Source of the DNA: Bacteroidota bacterium
Lineage (GTDB): Bacteria; Bacteroidota; Bacteroidia; Bacteroidales; VadinHA17
NCBI GenBank assembly: GCA_029547705.1
Contig: JAKPOU010000026.1
Span: 1-41,432 of the forward strand
Length of the DNA stretch: 41,432 nt
Reading direction: 5' to 3'
Shown: piece after piece, positions 8,831 through 17,113 of the stretch
Position numbering within the stretch: the stretch's first letter is position 1
How the letters are laid out: every line of letters starts with the position of its first letter
Notes under the pieces: model-generated
The model's input: only the letters and a program-made list of their open reading frames with translations
Told to the model about the DNA's origin: nothing
Database searches by the model: none
Program-made: the position numbers and the translations under genes

Positions 8831-10006
8831 ATGGCCAGGAAATCGAAATACGATCTGCGGGGCGTTTCCTCACAGAAGGAAGATGTTCACGCGGCTATAA
8901 GGAACATCGACAGGGGACTATTTCCGAAAGCTTTCTGTAAAATAGTACCCGATATTCTCGGGGGGGATCCGGAATACTGCAATGTGATGCATGCCGACGG
9001 GGCGGGGACAAAATCATCGCTTGCCTATGTTTACTGGAAGGAAACAGGCGATATGTCAGTCTGGAAGGGAATAGCCCGGGATGCCATTGTAATGAATATT
9101 GATGATCTCCTGTGCATAGGAGCTGCCGACAACATACTTGTTTCCTCCACGATAGGAAGGAACAGGAACCTGGTGCCGGGCGAAGTGATTTCCGCCATCA
9201 TCGGCGGGATGGAAGAAGTGCTGGAGGACCTGCGGTCAATGGGAATAGGAATATGGTCAACAGGCGGGGAGACGGCTGACCTGGGGGATCTGGTCCGGAC
9301 AATTGTTGTGGATTCAACGGTTATTGCCCGGATGAAAAGGGCGGATGTGATCTCGAATCACAATATCCGGCCCGGGGATGTCATTGTAGGTCTGGCCTCA
9401 TACGGCCGGACAAGCTATGAAAGGGAATACAACGGGGGAATGGGAAGCAATGGCCTTACTTCGGCGCGCCATGATGTTTTCGGATCATATCTGGCTGAAA
9501 GGTACCCGGAAAGCTATGATTCGGGAATGCCTGAGAATCTTTTTTATACAGGAAGGCTGAAGCTGACCGATCCGGTTGAAGGCAGCACATTAAATGCCGG
9601 AAAACTGGTCCTTTCACCAACCAGGACCTATGCACCCGTAATACGGGAACTGCTGGAGTCCATGCGCCATGAGATCCACGGAATGATTCACTGTACGGGC
9701 GGAGGGCAGACTAAAATTCTGCATTTTGTTGATAATATGCATGTTGTAAAGGACAATCTTTTCCCCCTTCCCCCGCTTTTCAGGATGATCAGGGAACAGG
9801 GCGGAACAGAGTGGAGGGAAATGTATCAGGTCTTCAACATGGGTCACCGGTTCGAAATCTATACCGGGCAGAAGAATGCAGATAAAATAATCAGCACGGC
9901 ATCCGCTTTCGGTCTGGATGCCCGAATCATAGGCCATTGTAAAGCTTCTGACACGAAAAAACTGACAATTGTGTCTGAAAGCGGCAGATATGAATATTCC
10001 TCATAG
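8831..10006 (+). CDS. purM: Phosphoribosylformylglycinamidine cyclo-ligase (AIR synthetase)
   Basis: The 391-residue enzyme carries out the ATP-dependent ring closure of FGAM to AIR, the fifth step of purine synthesis. Family marks are HADGAGTKSSLAY near residue 54 (the PurM/PurL nucleotide-binding loop), DAIVMNIDDLLCIGA near 84 and a GGGQ-containing segment (HCTGGGQTK) near 287. The length fits the longer Bacteroidota form rather than the roughly 345-residue proteobacterial enzyme. It starts 18 bases after porE with no sign of a separate promoter, so it probably depends on the porE transcript. No other purine gene is nearby. Confidence 0.93.
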   Translation: MARKSKYDLRGVSSQKEDVHAAIRNIDRGLFPKAFCKIVPDILGGDPEYCNVMHADGAGTKSSLAYVYWKETGDMSVWKGIARDAIVMNIDDLLCIGAADNILVSSTIGRNRNLVPGEVISAIIGGMEEVLEDLRSMGIGIWSTGGETADLGDLVRTIVVDSTVIARMKRADVISNHNIRPGDVIVGLASYGRTSYEREYNGGMGSNGLTSARHDVFGSYLAERYPESYDSGMPENLFYTGRLKLTDPVEGSTLNAGKLVLSPTRTYAPVIRELLESMRHEIHGMIHCTGGGQTKILHFVDNMHVVKDNLFPLPPLFRMIREQGGTEWREMYQVFNMGHRFEIYTGQKNADKIISTASAFGLDARIIGHCKASDTKKLTIVSESGRYEYSS

Positions 10007-10044
10007 TTTCCTCGTTCTTAGGTATCTGCATTATCCCGGAGCCA

Positions 10045-10074
10045 TTGCGGCTATTTAACTTTTTATTATATTTG
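10045..10074 (+). promoter_or_regulatory. Promoter of the prfA-pyrF operon
   Basis: TTG at 10045-10047 and TATATTTG at 10067-10074 are separated by 19 bases. This matches the Bacteroidota sigma-ABfr promoter (TTTG or TTG, 19-21 bases, TAnnTTTG). It ends 20 bases before the prfA ATG. Confidence 0.8.
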
Positions 10075-10094
10075 CACCCTGAAATAAAAAACCC

Positions 10095-11180
10095 ATGACG
10101 AATAATATTATTCTTGAAAAGCTCGATGGTGTCAAGCGGCGTTTTGTCGAGGTTGGTGAACTTCTGACCCGTCAGGAGGTGCTTTCAGACATGGGGCGCT
10201 ATATAGCTCTGAACAGGGAATACAAGGAACTTCAGCCCATCATTGAGGCTTACGAACAGTACAGGCTTGCCTTGTCAAATCTTGCAAGTGTCAGGGAAAT
10301 GCTTGTTGCCGAGAAGGATGAGGAGATGCGGGAAATGGCTAAGAGTGAATACGAACAGCTGAATGAGCAGATTCCTGAAATGGAGGAAGAACTGAAAATA
10401 CTTCTTCTTCCAGGTGATCCGGAGGATGAAAAGAATGCGATCATTGAGATAAGGGCAGGAACAGGAGGGGATGAGGCAAGCATCTTTGCCGGCGATCTCC
10501 TGCGGATGTATACCCGGTTCTTTGAAATGAAGGGCTGGAAAGCTGAAATCATCCGTTATACCGAAGGAACCGCCGGGGGCTACAAGGAGATAGTGATGTC
10601 AGTTTCCGGAGAAGGGGTGTATGGTATAATGAAATATGAATCGGGAGTACACAGGGTTCAGCGTGTGCCCCAGACTGAAACCCAGGGAAGGGTTCATACA
10701 TCAGCAGCATCGGTAGTGGTGCTTCCCGAAGCCGGGGAATTTGATGTTGAAATAAAGAACGAGGATGTGAGGAAAGATACATTCTGTTCATCAGGTCCCG
10801 GCGGACAATCGGTCAATACAACCTATTCCGCCATAAGGCTCACTCATGTCCCGACGGGAATAGTAGTCACCTGCCAGGATGAAAAATCCCAGATCAAGAA
10901 TTATGAAAAAGCTTTGAAAGAGTTAAGAACCAGGCTGTATAATCTTGAGTATCAGAAATACCTGGATGATATTTCGGGCAGGAGGAAGACGATGGTGTCA
11001 TCGGGCGACAGATCTGCCAAGATCCGCACATACAATTATCCTCAGGGCAGGATGACTGACCACAGGATAAATCTTACAATGTATAATCTGTCTTCCATAC
11101 TTGACGGTGACATCGGGGAGATCATTGACAAGCTCCAGATGGCAGAGAATGCAGAAAGACTCAAGGAAAACAATTTATAG
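10095..11180 (+). CDS. prfA: Peptide chain release factor 1
   Basis: The 361-residue length is normal for RF1, which ends translation at UAA and UAG. The GGQ motif that triggers peptidyl-tRNA hydrolysis is at residues 236-238 within [14 protein letters not shown]. The stop-codon-reading tripeptide region is [10 protein letters not shown], so the PxT motif reads P192-Q193-T194. The N-terminal helical domain (about 1-110) includes [22 protein letters not shown] at its end, typical of RF1. Absence of the SPF tripeptide rules out RF2. The gene is first in a short operon with pyrF, which starts 10 bases after its stop. Confidence 0.97.
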   Translation: MTNNIILEKLDGVKRRFVEVGELLTRQEVLSDMGRYIALNREYKELQPIIEAYEQYRLALSNLASVREMLVAEKDEEMREMAKSEYEQLNEQIPEMEEELKILLLPGDPEDEKNAIIEIRAGTGGDEASIFAGDLLRMYTRFFEMKGWKAEIIRYTEGTAGGYKEIVMSVSGEGVYGIMKYESGVHRVQRVPQTETQGRVHTSAASVVVLPEAGEFDVEIKNEDVRKDTFCSSGPGGQSVNTTYSAIRLTHVPTGIVVTCQDEKSQIKNYEKALKELRTRLYNLEYQKYLDDISGRRKTMVSSGDRSAKIRTYNYPQGRMTDHRINLTMYNLSSILDGDIGEIIDKLQMAENAERLKENNL

Positions 11181-11190
11181 ACACCCTCCT

Positions 11191-12018
11191 ATGGACCATT
11201 CCCGGCTCTTCAGCAATATTGTCAGAAAAAAATCCTTTCTCTGTGTCGGTCTTGACAGCGAATACGGAAAACTGCCCGGATCCGTTCTGAATGCGGCTGA
11301 TCCAGTGCTGGAGTTCAACAGGAGAATCATTGATGCAACACATGAATATGCGGTTGCCTACAAGCCAAATGTGGCCTTCTATGAATCTGCCGGAGCGGAA
11401 GGATGGCTTGCACTGCAGGAAACGGTTAAGTATATCCGGACAAACTATCCGGATATCTTTGTCATAGCCGATGCAAAAAGGGGGGATATCGGCAACACTT
11501 CAAAAATGTATGCCAAAGCCTTTTTTGAGAACATGGATTGTGATGCAGTTACCGTGGCACCATATATGGGGGAGGATTCTGTCACCCCCTTTCTTTCATA
11601 CAGCGGCAAATGGATCATAGTGCTGGCCCTGACCTCCAACAGGGGAGCCGATGATTTTCAGTATCATAACCAGAACGGAACGCGCCTGTTTGAACATGTT
11701 CTTGATGTTTCCCGGAAATGGGGCAGCATTGACAATACGATGTTTGTAGCCGGGGCGACACGCGCTGAAATGCTCGGGGATATCCGAAAGATAGTGCCCG
11801 GACATTTCCTTCTTGTTCCGGGAGTCGGCGCACAGGGCGGCAGCCTCCGCGAAGTGGCGGAATACGGAATGAATGATAAATGCGGACTCCTGGTTAATTC
11901 ATCAAGGGGAATCATTTTCGCCGACAGCAGCGGAAATTTCGACAGGACAGCCGCTGCAAAGGCAAGGGAGATGCAGGAGGAGATGGCACAATACCTTTCA
12001 GAACGGGGTCTGGTCTGA
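11191..12018 (+). CDS. pyrF: Orotidine 5'-phosphate decarboxylase
   Basis: The enzyme decarboxylates OMP to UMP, the last step of UMP synthesis. The catalytic D-A-K-R-G-D tetrad is D94-A-K96-R-G-D99 in [12 protein letters not shown]. The N-terminal substrate aspartate is in CVGLDSE (D22). PGVGAQGG near residue 209 is the phosphate-binding loop. The product is 275 residues, the class-2 (bacterial/mycobacterial-type) length. I chose the ATG at 11191: it starts right before the family N-terminus and lies ten bases after the prfA stop. A longer in-frame reading back to 11101 would overlap prfA by 80 bases and adds nothing family-like. No Shine-Dalgarno is visible, as usual in this phylum. Confidence 0.95.
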   Translation: MDHSRLFSNIVRKKSFLCVGLDSEYGKLPGSVLNAADPVLEFNRRIIDATHEYAVAYKPNVAFYESAGAEGWLALQETVKYIRTNYPDIFVIADAKRGDIGNTSKMYAKAFFENMDCDAVTVAPYMGEDSVTPFLSYSGKWIIVLALTSNRGADDFQYHNQNGTRLFEHVLDVSRKWGSIDNTMFVAGATRAEMLGDIRKIVPGHFLLVPGVGAQGGSLREVAEYGMNDKCGLLVNSSRGIIFADSSGNFDRTAAAKAREMQEEMAQYLSERGLV

Positions 12019-12048
12019 CCTTTTTTCAGTAATATTCATCTTTTTCCC

Positions 12049-12079
12049 TTGCCGCGGATTTCCTTTTTTCGTATATTTC
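12049..12079 (+). promoter_or_regulatory. Candidate promoter of the DUF2851 gene
   Basis: TTG at 12049-12051 and TATATTTC at 12072-12079 are spaced 20 bases apart. The last base of the -7 box deviates from TAnnTTTG. It ends 33 bases before the chosen ATG, inside the 94-base gap after pyrF. Confidence 0.5.
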
Positions 12080-12112
12080 TTCTTTCGCTGCCAATGTTCA
12101 AACCGTGCTGTT

Positions 12113-13474
12113 ATGAAAGAAGAATTCCTGCACTATCTGTGGAAATACACCCTTTATGATCCCCGGTCTGTCCGCGACAATGAGGGCAGGGTGATACAGG
12201 TAATTCACCCGGGAGAATATAACCGTGATTCCGGTCCGGACTTTTTCAATGCCAGGATCAGGATCGGCGATACGCTGTGGGCCGGAAATGTGGAGATCCA
12301 TTCCTGTGCCTCACATTTTGATGCCCACGGGCATAATCTGGATCCGGCTTTTGACAATCTGATTCTGCATATTGTTGCGGTAAAGGACAGGATTGTGTAT
12401 AATTCGCGGGGAGAAGAAATCCTTACTGTTCCCCTTGCCTTCAATCCCGGCCTGTACGAAAAATACCTTGAACTGCTTAACAATCCCTTTGTAATTGCCT
12501 GTCAGGCTGATATCGGCAGATTTGATCCCCGGTCCCCGTTTGTCAGGCAATGGCTGGATAGCCTGCTGACCGAAAGACTTCAGGAAAAATCGGAACATAT
12601 ATTGCGAATATATTCGGAAACGGGTAATGACTGGGAAGAGACATTTTACCGGCTGCTATCGCGCTATTTTGGTTTCAGGGTCAACAGGGGACCTTTCGAA
12701 ATGCTTGCCTCAGCCCTGCCTCTCAGGATTATAAGAAAGCACTCCGACAATCTGTTACAGGTTGAGGCCCTTCTGTTCGGCACTTCGGGACTGCTTGATA
12801 AAGGCCTGTTCAGGGAAGCCGTAAATGATGATTACTATAAACTGCTTGTAAGGGAATACAGGATCCTGTCATCAAAATATTCCCTTCAGCCCCTTCACGG
12901 CTGGATCTGGAAATTCGCAAGGCTTCGTCCTGCCAATTTTCCTACCATCAGACTGTCGCAGCTGGCGGCAATGCTTTCAGCCATGCCTGCCTTGTTTTCC
13001 CGGGTTCTTGAATGCAATGACCTGAAGCAGCTGAAATCTGTTTTTGAAGCCAGGGCATCGGATTACTGGAATGATCATTTCATTTTTGGCAAAAAGAGCC
13101 GGACTTCGCCTAAGCACAGCGGATCACAGGCTTCCGGCATACTTCTGATTAATGCCGTGATCCCTGCAATGTATGTTTATGGAAGGGTCAGGGGACTTCA
13201 GAGGATGTGTGAAAAGGCACTGCTTTTTCTTGAACAGGCAGTTCCTGAAAAAAATGCTGTGATGAATGAGTGGAAAATGGTTGGAATTGAAGCGGAATCT
13301 GCTTTCCATTCCCAGGCTCTCCTGCAGCTCAGAAACAGCTATTGCAAAAAGCGCAGATGTCTGGATTGCAGGATTGGAGCAAGGCTTATAAGCCTCGGAA
13401 GGAGTCTGAAAAACCAGGAGGAACTGATGCTTGAGCCGGTACCGGAAAACTTTCCGGAATTTTTTAAAAAATAA
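12113..13474 (+). CDS. DUF2851 family protein, function unknown
   Basis: The 453-residue product matches the DUF2851 family found across Bacteroidota. It starts MKEEFLHYLWKY and has DSGPDFFNARIRI and WAGNVEIH near the N-terminus. The signature RLRPANFPTIRLSQLA lies near residue 280, and a cysteine pair (KKRRCLDCRIG) is near the C-terminus. I chose the ATG at 12113 because the family begins there; an in-frame reading from 11873 would overlap pyrF. No catalytic role is established for the family. The conserved charged N-terminal half and the C-terminal cysteines could mean nucleic acid or metal binding, but that is only a guess. There is no signal peptide, so it is probably cytoplasmic. Confidence 0.85.
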   Translation: MKEEFLHYLWKYTLYDPRSVRDNEGRVIQVIHPGEYNRDSGPDFFNARIRIGDTLWAGNVEIHSCASHFDAHGHNLDPAFDNLILHIVAVKDRIVYNSRGEEILTVPLAFNPGLYEKYLELLNNPFVIACQADIGRFDPRSPFVRQWLDSLLTERLQEKSEHILRIYSETGNDWEETFYRLLSRYFGFRVNRGPFEMLASALPLRIIRKHSDNLLQVEALLFGTSGLLDKGLFREAVNDDYYKLLVREYRILSSKYSLQPLHGWIWKFARLRPANFPTIRLSQLAAMLSAMPALFSRVLECNDLKQLKSVFEARASDYWNDHFIFGKKSRTSPKHSGSQASGILLINAVIPAMYVYGRVRGLQRMCEKALLFLEQAVPEKNAVMNEWKMVGIEAESAFHSQALLQLRNSYCKKRRCLDCRIGARLISLGRSLKNQEELMLEPVPENFPEFFKK

Positions 13475-13620
13475 TTCAGATTTTACGCAACTTTTCAGCA
13501 CCTTTTTACGTCTAATCAGTAGAAATGATTCTCTGTTCAGGAAGGAATACTGTTGTCTGATACAATAAGTTTCGTGACATTGAAGAATTGAAGTTAATTT
13601 TTTAAAAAAAATCTGAATTG

Positions 13621-13653
13621 TTTGACAATTTACATAAAAAAGCCTTATTTTTG
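13621..13653 (+). promoter_or_regulatory. Promoter of rpsO
   Basis: TTTG at 13621-13624 and TATTTTTG at 13646-13653 are 21 bases apart. Both boxes match the Bacteroidota consensus exactly. It lies about 57 bases upstream of the rpsO ATG and is the clearest promoter in the window. Confidence 0.88.
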
Positions 13654-13710
13654 CGTTCCAAAATTGGGGACTTGATTTATTTGTGGACAAACAATATTTT
13701 AATAAAAGAC

Positions 13711-13980
13711 ATGTATTTGACATCAGAAAAAAAGCAGGAGTTATTCAAGTCATTCGGAACGTCAGAGATAGATACCGGTACGGCAGAAGGGCAGATAGCG
13801 CTTTTCTCATACAGGATCAATCATCTTACTGAACATCTGAAGAAGAACAGGAAGGATTTCAGTACCCAGCAGGCTTTGATCAAGCTTGTAGGGAAAAGAA
13901 GAAGACTATTGGACTACCTCAGGGTAAAAGATATAGAACGATATCGTGAAATCGTAAAAGCATTGAAATTACGCAGATAG
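13711..13980 (+). CDS. rpsO: 30S ribosomal protein S15
   Basis: The 89-residue product is the standard S15 length. It binds 16S rRNA in the platform of the small subunit. Diagnostic segments are DTGTAEGQIALFSYRINHLTEHL near residue 22, then LIKLVGKRRRLLDYL and the C-terminal RYREIVKALKLRR. I chose ATG 13711; the frame runs further upstream but there it overlaps the promoter. It lies directly upstream of pnp, the same gene order as in Escherichia coli and many other bacteria, with a hairpin between the two. Confidence 0.97.
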   Translation: MYLTSEKKQELFKSFGTSEIDTGTAEGQIALFSYRINHLTEHLKKNRKDFSTQQALIKLVGKRRRLLDYLRVKDIERYREIVKALKLRR

Positions 13981-13984
13981 GAAG

Positions 13985-14010
13985 AAAGGCAATTTTGAAT
14001 TGCCTTTTTT
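13985..14010 (+). terminator. Hairpin terminator between rpsO and pnp
   Basis: AAAGGCAATT (13985-13994) pairs with AATTGCCTTT (13998-14007) around a three-base loop, followed by further T residues. It sits four bases after the rpsO stop codon. The loop overlaps the -33 box proposed for pnp. Confidence 0.8.
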
Positions 14011-14023
14011 CATACTATTTTTG
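13994..14023 (+). promoter_or_regulatory. Promoter of pnp
   Basis: TTTG at 13994-13997 and TATTTTTG at 14016-14023 are 18 bases apart. The -7 box is an exact consensus match 39 bases before the pnp ATG. The -33 box falls in the loop of the rpsO terminator. Confidence 0.7.
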
Positions 14024-14062
14024 CACCGGTAATTTCACCATTCACATAATCATACAAAAGTA

Positions 14063-16228
14063 ATGTTTACTATTAAAGAGAAAACTATTGATCTCGGTCA
14101 GGGGAGGCAGATCATATTGCAGACAGGCAGGCTGGCCAGGCAGGCTGACGGCGCTGTTCTCCTGAAGCAGGGAAAGACAATGTTGCTGGCAACCGTGGTT
14201 GCGGCAAAAGAACCAAGGGAAGACACCGATTTTATGCCTCTTTCTGTCGAGTATAAGGAAAAATATGCATCATCAGGCCGTATTCCGGGAGGTTTTCTTA
14301 AAAGGGAAGCCAGACCTTCAGATAATGAAGTGCTTATTTCAAGGCTTGTTGACAGGGCTTTACGCCCCCTTTTCCCGGAAGATTTCTATCATGAAACCTT
14401 TGTAACAATAAACCTGATTTCAGCCGAAACCGGTATAATGCCCGATGCACTTGCCGGACTTGCAGCTTCTGCAGCGCTTGCTGTCTCAGATATACCCTTC
14501 AAAGGCCCGATTTCGGAAGTAAGAGTGGCACGTATCAATAATCAGTTTGTCATCAATCCCACACTGAGTGAGCTCAGGGAATCGGACATGGACCTCATGG
14601 TAGGTGCCACCTATGACAATATACTGATGGTGGAGGGGGAAATGAAGGAGGTTCAGGAGTCGGAGATGCTGGAGGCCATTAAAGTCGCACATGAAGCGAT
14701 AAAGGTTCATTGCAGGGCCCAGATTGAATTTGCAGAAGAACTCGGAAGGACCGTCAAGCGCGAATATAAAGCCGTGACAGATGACGAGGAACTCCGGAAA
14801 AAAGTCTGGGATGATACATATGACAAGTGTTACCAGGCTGCAAAATCATCAACAGGCAGCAAACAGGAACGCACGGAGGCCTTTGATGCCATCCTGGAAG
14901 AATTCCTTTCCGGCTATGCCGAAGATGAGGAAGCTGATGAATTCCTTATAAGGAAATATTTTCATGATGTACTGAAGGAATCGGCGAGAAGACTGGTTCT
15001 GGATGAAAATATCAGGCTCGACGGCAGGAAACCTGATGAGATACGGCAGATTGTCTGTGAGATTGACCCTCTTCCGGCCACCCACGGTTCAGCATTGTTC
15101 ACAAGGGGGGAAACCCAGTCCCTCACAACCGTTACACTCGGAACAAAGCTGGATGAAAAAATAATCGATGAAGTACTGAATCAGGGAAGTGAGAAATTCG
15201 TCCTTCATTACAATTTCCCCCCGTTTTCCACAGGCGAAGCCAGGCCGATGCGCGGTGTCAGCCGCAGGGAAATAGGTCATGGCAATCTCGCGCACCGGGC
15301 ACTTAAAAACATGATGCCGGCTGATGAGGAAAATCCTTATGCAGTAAGGGTTGTATCCGACATACTTGAATCTAATGGTTCATCCTCAATGGCTACAGTA
15401 TGTGCAGGATCCCTTGCCCTGATGGATTCGGGGATAAAACTTCGCAAAGCTGTTTCAGGAATTGCAATGGGTCTGATAAGTGACGGGAATACGGATAAAT
15501 ATGCCATTCTATCGGATATCCTGGGCGATGAAGATCACCTGGGAGATATGGATTTCAAGGTTGCCGGCACAATGGACGGAATAACAGCCACCCAGATGGA
15601 TATCAAGGTTGAAGGACTGTCATTCGGGATACTGGAAAAGGCCCTTGACCAGGCAAAGGCAGGAAGACTGCATATTCTTGGAATAATGAATGAAACCCTG
15701 TCAGAATCCCGTCCGGAACTCAAACCCCATGCCCCGAGAATAGAAATGCTGTCTATTCCCAAGGATATGATAGGTGCACTTATTGGTCCGGGAGGAAAAG
15801 TGATACAGGAGATCCAGCGTGAAACGGGAGCCACAATTATTGTTGAAGAAATAAACGGACGGGGCGATGTAAATGTATTCGGTGAAAATAAGGAAGTCAT
15901 TTCCGCAGCCGTCGACTGGATAAAAAGGATTGTGGCAGTGCCGGAGATCGGACAGGTTTACAGGGGAAAAGTGAAGACTATTGTTCAGTTTGGAGCTTTC
16001 GTGGAAATACTGCCAAACAAGGATGGCCTGCTCCACATATCGGAAATCGACTGGAAGAAAATCAATAAAGTTGAGGATGTACTGAAGGAGGGTGACGAGG
16101 TAGAAGTAAAGCTGATGGAAATAGATCAGAAAACCGGAAAGCTTAAATTATCCCGGAAAGCTCTTCTGCCGCGTCCTGAGAAACCCGACCACGAACACCG
16201 GCCGCACAGGAATCACAGGCAGGCCTGA
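14063..16228 (+). CDS. pnp: Polyribonucleotide nucleotidyltransferase (PNPase)
   Basis: The 721-residue enzyme degrades RNA 3' to 5' with phosphate and can also add tails; it works alone or in the degradosome. Two RNase PH domains are visible. The first (about 10-140) has [20 protein letters not shown] and [13 protein letters not shown]. The second (about 320-460) has RLDGR, RGETQ and the [11 protein letters not shown] segment. A KH domain (about 560-615) includes [15 protein letters not shown]. An S1 domain (about 630-695) has [20 protein letters not shown], followed by a short basic tail rich in histidine. Length and order are canonical. It has its own promoter but may also receive read-through from rpsO. 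Confidence 0.98.
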   Translation: MFTIKEKTIDLGQGRQIILQTGRLARQADGAVLLKQGKTMLLATVVAAKEPREDTDFMPLSVEYKEKYASSGRIPGGFLKREARPSDNEVLISRLVDRALRPLFPEDFYHETFVTINLISAETGIMPDALAGLAASAALAVSDIPFKGPISEVRVARINNQFVINPTLSELRESDMDLMVGATYDNILMVEGEMKEVQESEMLEAIKVAHEAIKVHCRAQIEFAEELGRTVKREYKAVTDDEELRKKVWDDTYDKCYQAAKSSTGSKQERTEAFDAILEEFLSGYAEDEEADEFLIRKYFHDVLKESARRLVLDENIRLDGRKPDEIRQIVCEIDPLPATHGSALFTRGETQSLTTVTLGTKLDEKIIDEVLNQGSEKFVLHYNFPPFSTGEARPMRGVSRREIGHGNLAHRALKNMMPADEENPYAVRVVSDILESNGSSSMATVCAGSLALMDSGIKLRKAVSGIAMGLISDGNTDKYAILSDILGDEDHLGDMDFKVAGTMDGITATQMDIKVEGLSFGILEKALDQAKAGRLHILGIMNETLSESRPELKPHAPRIEMLSIPKDMIGALIGPGGKVIQEIQRETGATIIVEEINGRGDVNVFGENKEVISAAVDWIKRIVAVPEIGQVYRGKVKTIVQFGAFVEILPNKDGLLHISEIDWKKINKVEDVLKEGDEVEVKLMEIDQKTGKLKLSRKALLPRPEKPDHEHRPHRNHRQA

Positions 16229-16279
16229 TTTATTTTCCGGATTTCCTTTCAGGAGCGGAAAAGGCTAAAGTCGGCAATA

Positions 16280-16921
16280 ATGGAAACCAGGTACAATTAT
16301 ATTGTAATTGAAGGCAATATAGGAGCCGGAAAAACCACTCTTGCCGGAAAGATAGCCGGAGAATTCAATGCCCGGCTGATTCTCGAGCATTTTGCCGACA
16401 ATCCCTTTCTTCCCAAATTCTATGAGGATCCGGAAAAATATTCCTTTCCCCTGGAACTTTCCTTCCTGGCCGGCCGTTACAGACAGCTGAAGGAGGAACT
16501 GGAGTCACCTGACCTGTTCAGCTCATTCACGGTGGCAGACTATTATTTTACCAAATCCCTGATCTTTGCCGCCTCAACCCTCAGGGGAGATGAATATAAC
16601 CTCTACCGGCAGATCTTTTATATCGTATACAACTCCCTCCCGCGTCCCGATATCTTTGTGTATCTTCATCTTGATACCGGAAGGCTTCTCAAGAATATTG
16701 AAAACAGGGGAAGACCGTATGAAAGGTCCATTACTGAACAATACCTGAAAGGCATTCAGGACAGCTATTTTTCCTTTTTCAGGCAGAATCCTGAAAACAA
16801 ATATCTTGTCATTGATATCAACAAACTGGATTTTGTTTCGAATAACGATGACTATAAAAAAATCCGTGATGCAATCTTCATGAAGGAATATCCGGCAGGG
16901 ATGAACAGGCTTATTTTGTAG
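16280..16921 (+). CDS. Deoxynucleoside kinase (dNK/dGK family)
   Basis: The 213-residue protein phosphorylates deoxynucleosides for salvage of dNTP precursors. The P-loop is GNIGAGKTT at residues 12-20, preceded by YIVIEG. The family ERS motif appears in YERSITEQY near 145, the lid region is GRPYERS, and the DRY-like segment is AGRYRQLKEEL near 64. This layout fits the deoxyadenosine/deoxyguanosine kinases of Gram-positive bacteria and Bacteroidota rather than thymidine kinase. Substrate preference cannot be read from the sequence. It starts 51 bases after pnp and is probably co-transcribed with it. In other Bacteroidota it often lies by folK, which is not seen here. Confidence 0.88.
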   Translation: METRYNYIVIEGNIGAGKTTLAGKIAGEFNARLILEHFADNPFLPKFYEDPEKYSFPLELSFLAGRYRQLKEELESPDLFSSFTVADYYFTKSLIFAASTLRGDEYNLYRQIFYIVYNSLPRPDIFVYLHLDTGRLLKNIENRGRPYERSITEQYLKGIQDSYFSFFRQNPENKYLVIDINKLDFVSNNDDYKKIRDAIFMKEYPAGMNRLIL

Positions 16922-17038
16922 CTCCCATTTCCGGGGAAAGAGTGATTTGTCAGAAGGATTGATTCACTCAGGATTCATATAATCATTAAAACGGAATTAT
17001 TTTATAATTAAATATTTTACTGTACCTGAAGTTTTTTT

Positions 17039-17046
17039 TACATTTG
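17039..17046 (+). promoter_or_regulatory. -7 box of the TPR lipoprotein gene
   Basis: TACATTTG at 17039-17046 is an exact TAnnTTTG match, 67 bases upstream of the lipoprotein ATG. No clear TTTG is seen 19-21 bases upstream, so the -33 element is uncertain. The untranslated leader would be unusually long, about 60 bases. Confidence 0.6.
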
Positions 17047-17113
17047 CAGTTTAATTTGTATATTGCTCAAATATTTATAAACGACTATTATCAAACAAAT
17101 AACCAGTTTTATC

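Noticed and set aside
11101..11190. N-terminal extension of pyrF
   Set aside because: It overlaps prfA by 80 bases; the family N-terminus begins at the ATG at 11191.
11873..12112. N-terminal extension of the DUF2851 protein
   Set aside because: It overlaps pyrF, and the family sequence starts at the ATG at 12113.
13124..13723. 199-codon minus-strand ORF across the end of DUF2851 and the rpsO leader
   Set aside because: It would overlap a real gene and the best promoter in the window; the product has no recognisable feature.
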